In this document: positions 61,786 to 64,000 of the stretch, in pieces
How the letters are laid out: every line of letters begins with the position of its first letter
How positions within the stretch are numbered: position 1 is the stretch's first letter
Source: Euonymus europaeus
Taxonomy: Eukaryota > Streptophyta > Magnoliopsida > Celastrales > Celastraceae
DNA: 64,000 nucleotides
Assembly: GCA_963580455.1 (NCBI GenBank)
Contig: OY756957.1
Location: 3,105,001 to 3,169,000, forward strand
Reading direction: 5' to 3'
Translations under genes and position numbers: made by a program
The notes under the pieces: model-generated
What the model saw: only the letters and a program-made list of their open reading frames with translations
Told to the model about the DNA's origin: nothing
Databases searched by the model: none

Positions 61786-62072
61786 GCATCTCTGACAAAC
61801 TATAACCACAAGCATTATAATAAAAAAGAGAAGCATCTCTGCCAAACAATAAACACAAGCATAACAAACAATAAAGAGAAGCATCTCTGACAAACAATAA
61901 ACACAAGCATTACAAACAATAAAGAGAAGCATCTCTGACAAACAATAAACACAAGCATTACAAACAATAAAGAGAAGCATCTCTGACAAACAATAAACAC
62001 AAGCATTACAAACAATAAAGAGAAGCATCTCTGACAAACAATAAAGAGAAGCATTACAAACAATAAAGTAAA
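61786..62072. repeat. 48-bp minisatellite, six copies
   Basis: Unit starts GCATCTCTGACAAACAATAA and recurs at 61786, 61833, 61881, 61929, 61977 and 62025 (spacing 47, 48, 48, 48, 48). The inner units are near identical and the outer ones diverge. The 48-bp period equals 16 codons, so the minus strand stays open through the array and reads as repeats of FIVCNACVYCLSEMLL, but no ATG precedes it. The array begins about 30 bp beyond the transposase stop codon, probably in its 3' UTR. Confidence 0.92.
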
Positions 62073-62100
62073 CTAGACTCACTGACGCATGAAGATAGAA

Positions 62101-63393
62101 TTAATCTGATGAGCCTAAACGAGCCCAAAGATGCTCTACAAGATCATCTTGCAGTTGTGAATGACTTGAAGCATCTCTGATTTGACGATGTGTTTGGATG
62201 AAACTCACATAGCCATTATTACGAGTATGTGACATTGTCGGTGGAGATGTGAGTCCATCAAACTCTATGTTGTCAAGACCGCCGGTTTCCTCAACAATCA
62301 TATTATGTAATATTATGCAAGCTGTCATAATATCATTAAGTGTGTCGACATCCCAATATCTTGCCGGTCCACGGGTAATGGCAAAACGCGCTTGCAACAC
62401 TCCAAAAGCACGCTCCACATCCTTCCGAATAGCTTCTTGCATTTTAGCAAAGTGTTTTCGTTTCGGGCCTTGTGGACATGGAATAGTTTTGACAAATGTA
62501 GACCAGCGAGGGTATATTCCATCTGCAAGATAATATCCCATATTGTAATGATGACCATTAATAGTGTAGTGTGCTTCAGGAGCATTTCCATTGGCTAGAG
62601 CCCCAAAAATAGGAGATTTATGTAGCACATTTATGTCATTAAGAGAGCCAGGCATTCCAAAGAAGGCATGCCAGATCCAAAGATCTTTAGAAGCCACAGC
62701 TTCTAAAATAATTGTCGGTGCACGACAATGACCGGTATACATCCCTTGCCAGGCAGTAGGGCAATTCTTCCATTTCCAGTGCATACAATCAATACTTCCA
62801 AGCATACCAGGAAATCCACGTTCCTCATTTTGAGCTAATAGACGATGTACATCATTCTGATCGGGCGCCCTCAGATATCGTTCACCGAAAACTTCTACAA
62901 CTCCTCGGACAAAATGCCTTAGACTATCAATTGCGGTACTCTCGCCAATCTGAATGTACTCGTCTAAGGAATCAGCTGGAGTCCCGTACGCGAGGATCCT
63001 AATTGCCGCTGTAATCTTTTGAATGGGAGAGAGACCTAGAACTCCAGCTGCATTTCGTTTTTGAGCAAAATAAGTATCATTCGTCGCTACAGCATTAGAA
63101 ATGTGGAGAAAAAGATTTCGACTCATTCGAAATCTTCTTCTGAATAGACCTTCATGGTAAACCGGATCTTGACTGAAGTAATCATTCCATAGTCTGGAGT
63201 GACCGTCAGCATGATTGCGATGAACTATTTTGTGTCCGGGAATAGAACCTCGATGGCCAGTTCGTCTCCTCCCACTACTTTGTTGATCATCTGCCTCTCG
63301 TGCTGAAAAAAGTTGCTCCAACTCATCTTCGGAATCAGAGTTGAAGCTAAGAAATTCCCTCAAAATTTCAGAACTAGAATTTGGATGATCCAT
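62101..63393 (-). CDS. PIF/Harbinger transposase (HARBI1-like nuclease, 430 aa)
   Basis: Single intact exon from ATG at 63393 to TAA at 62101-62103. After an acidic N-terminus come a helix-turn-helix-like region (about 85-160, with FRMSRNLFLHI and LAYGTPADSLDEY) and a DDE_Tnp_4 nuclease domain. The predicted catalytic residues are Asp202 (GSIDCMHW), Asp291 (LADGIYPRW) and Glu327 (RKDVERAFGVLQ). The motif GMPGSLNDINVL between the Asp residues is characteristic of plant members. The length is in the normal range and no frameshift or stop was seen, so it may encode an active enzyme. It cuts and joins element ends with TAA/TTA target choice. The usual Myb-like partner is not encoded in this element. 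It should belong to the transposon, not to the host gene set, although domesticated relatives exist. Confidence 0.95.
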   Translation of the reverse strand: MDHPNSSSEILREFLSFNSDSEDELEQLFSAREADDQQSSGRRRTGHRGSIPGHKIVHRNHADGHSRLWNDYFSQDPVYHEGLFRRRFRMSRNLFLHISNAVATNDTYFAQKRNAAGVLGLSPIQKITAAIRILAYGTPADSLDEYIQIGESTAIDSLRHFVRGVVEVFGERYLRAPDQNDVHRLLAQNEERGFPGMLGSIDCMHWKWKNCPTAWQGMYTGHCRAPTIILEAVASKDLWIWHAFFGMPGSLNDINVLHKSPIFGALANGNAPEAHYTINGHHYNMGYYLADGIYPRWSTFVKTIPCPQGPKRKHFAKMQEAIRKDVERAFGVLQARFAITRGPARYWDVDTLNDIMTACIILHNMIVEETGGLDNIEFDGLTSPPTMSHTRNNGYVSFIQTHRQIRDASSHSQLQDDLVEHLWARLGSSD

Positions 63394-63458
63394 GGATTAA
63401 TTTGAGAATAAGATTTTCTTTGAAGAGAATTGGTTGTTGAAATGAAGAAGAAACTAAG

Positions 63459-63468
63459 TTATTTATAG
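63459..63468 (-). promoter_or_regulatory. Likely TATA box of the transposase
   Basis: The minus strand reads CTATAAATAA about 65-75 nt upstream of the transposase ATG and inside the element. It is a textbook TATA box and supports the transposase being transcribed from its own promoter. Confidence 0.6.
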
Positions 63469-63618
63469 AAAAAAAAATGTAGGAAAAAAAATGCATCCCC
63501 ATTTTACATACTCATTGTTGGAGTGAAAAAATTTAAAGTGGTATGCAAACCATTATTCAAGCACGCAAAATCATTTTTACATCCCCATTTTGCATACTCC
63601 TTGTTGGAGATGCTCTTA

Positions 63619-64000
63619 CGAACTCGAAATAGGTGATTTGATGACTGAATCGTATCTCATCTCAAATTCTGAGTTTAAGTCTCATCCTCACATCCCCTTC
63701 ACTGATAAAAAAAAAGGGGTTTTTAGACTGAGCCTAGACATGCACAGAAGCCCAAAATAAAGTGGACTGCTGAACAGGCCAAGACCATATGCCTTACGAG
63801 TTCCATTATGTATATGTTACCCACCCCCACCCCCACCCATGAATATGATCAGGCATCAACGAAAATCTCCACATCCACAGTTGCTTTTGTATGTCAAAAA
63901 GGATATTGTAAAAGATTCACTCATCTGGGTGCAAAACACTGATAACTATACACTGATATTTATATACTTTCTATCAGCTACGAATCTAGTAGACTTTGGA
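63619..64000. other. Window right edge, no gene seen
   Basis: No reading frame with support. It contains the C-rich tract at 63820-63838, listed separately. Confidence 0.5.
63820..63838 (-). repeat. Potential G-quadruplex (G3-5 with one-base loops)
   Basis: The minus strand has four G-runs of 3, 5, 5 and 3 bases separated by single T bases, which fits the classic rule for a very stable quadruplex. It sits 200 bp outside the Harbinger element in otherwise AT-rich DNA. Confidence 0.8.

Larger units (their letters stand above)
60076..63615. mobile_element. Complete PIF/Harbinger transposon (3540 bp)
   Basis: The left end GAGCATCTCCAATAG and the right end, reverse-complemented GAGCATCTCCAACAAG, form the terminal inverted repeat. 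TTA flanks both sides (60073-60075 and 63616-63618), the 3-bp target duplication of this superfamily. The right subterminal region has two copies of a 30-bp motif (63494-63523 and 63580-63609) and the left has a perfect 16-bp palindrome (60179-60194). It encodes one intact DDE transposase on the minus strand (62101-63393). The Myb/SANT-like second ORF usual in autonomous members was not found in the left 2 kb, which shows only leader-like sequence and a donor-like site (AGAAG|GTACGA) near 60417. It may therefore depend on another element for mobility. Confidence 0.9.

Noticed and set aside
61696..62082. 128-codon minus-strand frame of repeated FIVCNACVYCLSEMLL, considered as a membrane repeat protein
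   Set aside because: It has no ATG before the array and arises from the 48-bp minisatellite; kept only as a repeat.
1..64000. Search for a CRISPR array, bacterial-type operons, rRNA or functional tRNA genes
   Set aside because: None was seen. The only regularly spaced repeats are the minisatellites described, and the tRNA-like tracts are degenerate SINE-type remnants.

Overview
This window is nuclear DNA from a flowering plant, most likely a eudicot. The genes are intron-rich with GT-AG boundaries, and the protein families are plant-specific: BREVIS RADIX, WAV2, PMI1-related, myosin XI, NF-YA with a miR169 site, and BIG GRAIN 1. Intergenic DNA is AT-rich and carries plant-type hAT and PIF/Harbinger elements. 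The sequence alone does not fix the species. All gene models were built by hand from reading frames, splice signals and family knowledge.

Layout from left to right: a BIG GRAIN 1-like gene (minus, 2386-3522); a BREVIS RADIX-family gene (minus, 4862-8531, five coding exons, 371 aa); a repeat-rich gap (9.1-14.6 kb) with a decayed PIF/Tourist-like element; an NF-YA transcription factor gene (plus, coding exons 16777-19388, 347 aa) with a spliced upstream ORF in its leader and a miR169-type site just after the stop; a 564-bp non-autonomous hAT element with a perfect 8-bp target duplication; a decayed RNase H-like relic; a WAV2/ABHD13-type hydrolase gene (plus, 21358-24466, seven exons); one orphan exon of an ALFIN-LIKE PHD gene; a PMI1-related C2-domain gene (minus, 27819-31269, 1112 aa); a complete 39-exon class XI myosin gene (minus, 33780-47990, 1530 aa, XI-K-like); a second hAT-type MITE; a VIP3/SKI8-like WD40 retro-fragment; an LTR-like repeat block; a proline-rich membrane protein gene (minus, 52429-54060); an L18a-like membrane protein gene (minus, 56497-57820, start exon not found); and a complete 3.54-kb PIF/Harbinger transposon with an intact DDE transposase (60076-63615).

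The middle of the window is a conserved gene neighbourhood. BRX-like, WAV2, ALFIN-LIKE, PMIR1 and myosin XI-K genes also lie near each other on Arabidopsis chromosome 5 (from memory, around At5g20490-At5g20610). Here the ALFIN-LIKE member has decayed to one exon. Several of these genes concern growth and cell architecture: root and vascular growth (BRX), root waving (WAV2), organelle and actin-based movement (PMI1-related, myosin XI) and organ size (BIG GRAIN 1). They are separate transcription units and nothing here suggests co-regulation.

No evidence was found for a new multi-gene system such as a biosynthetic cluster or defence island. The most notable signals are the double post-transcriptional control of NF-YA (uORF plus miR169), the intact Harbinger element that lacks its usual second ORF and carries a 48-bp tandem array whose period preserves the reading frame, and the decay of one member of an otherwise conserved gene block.
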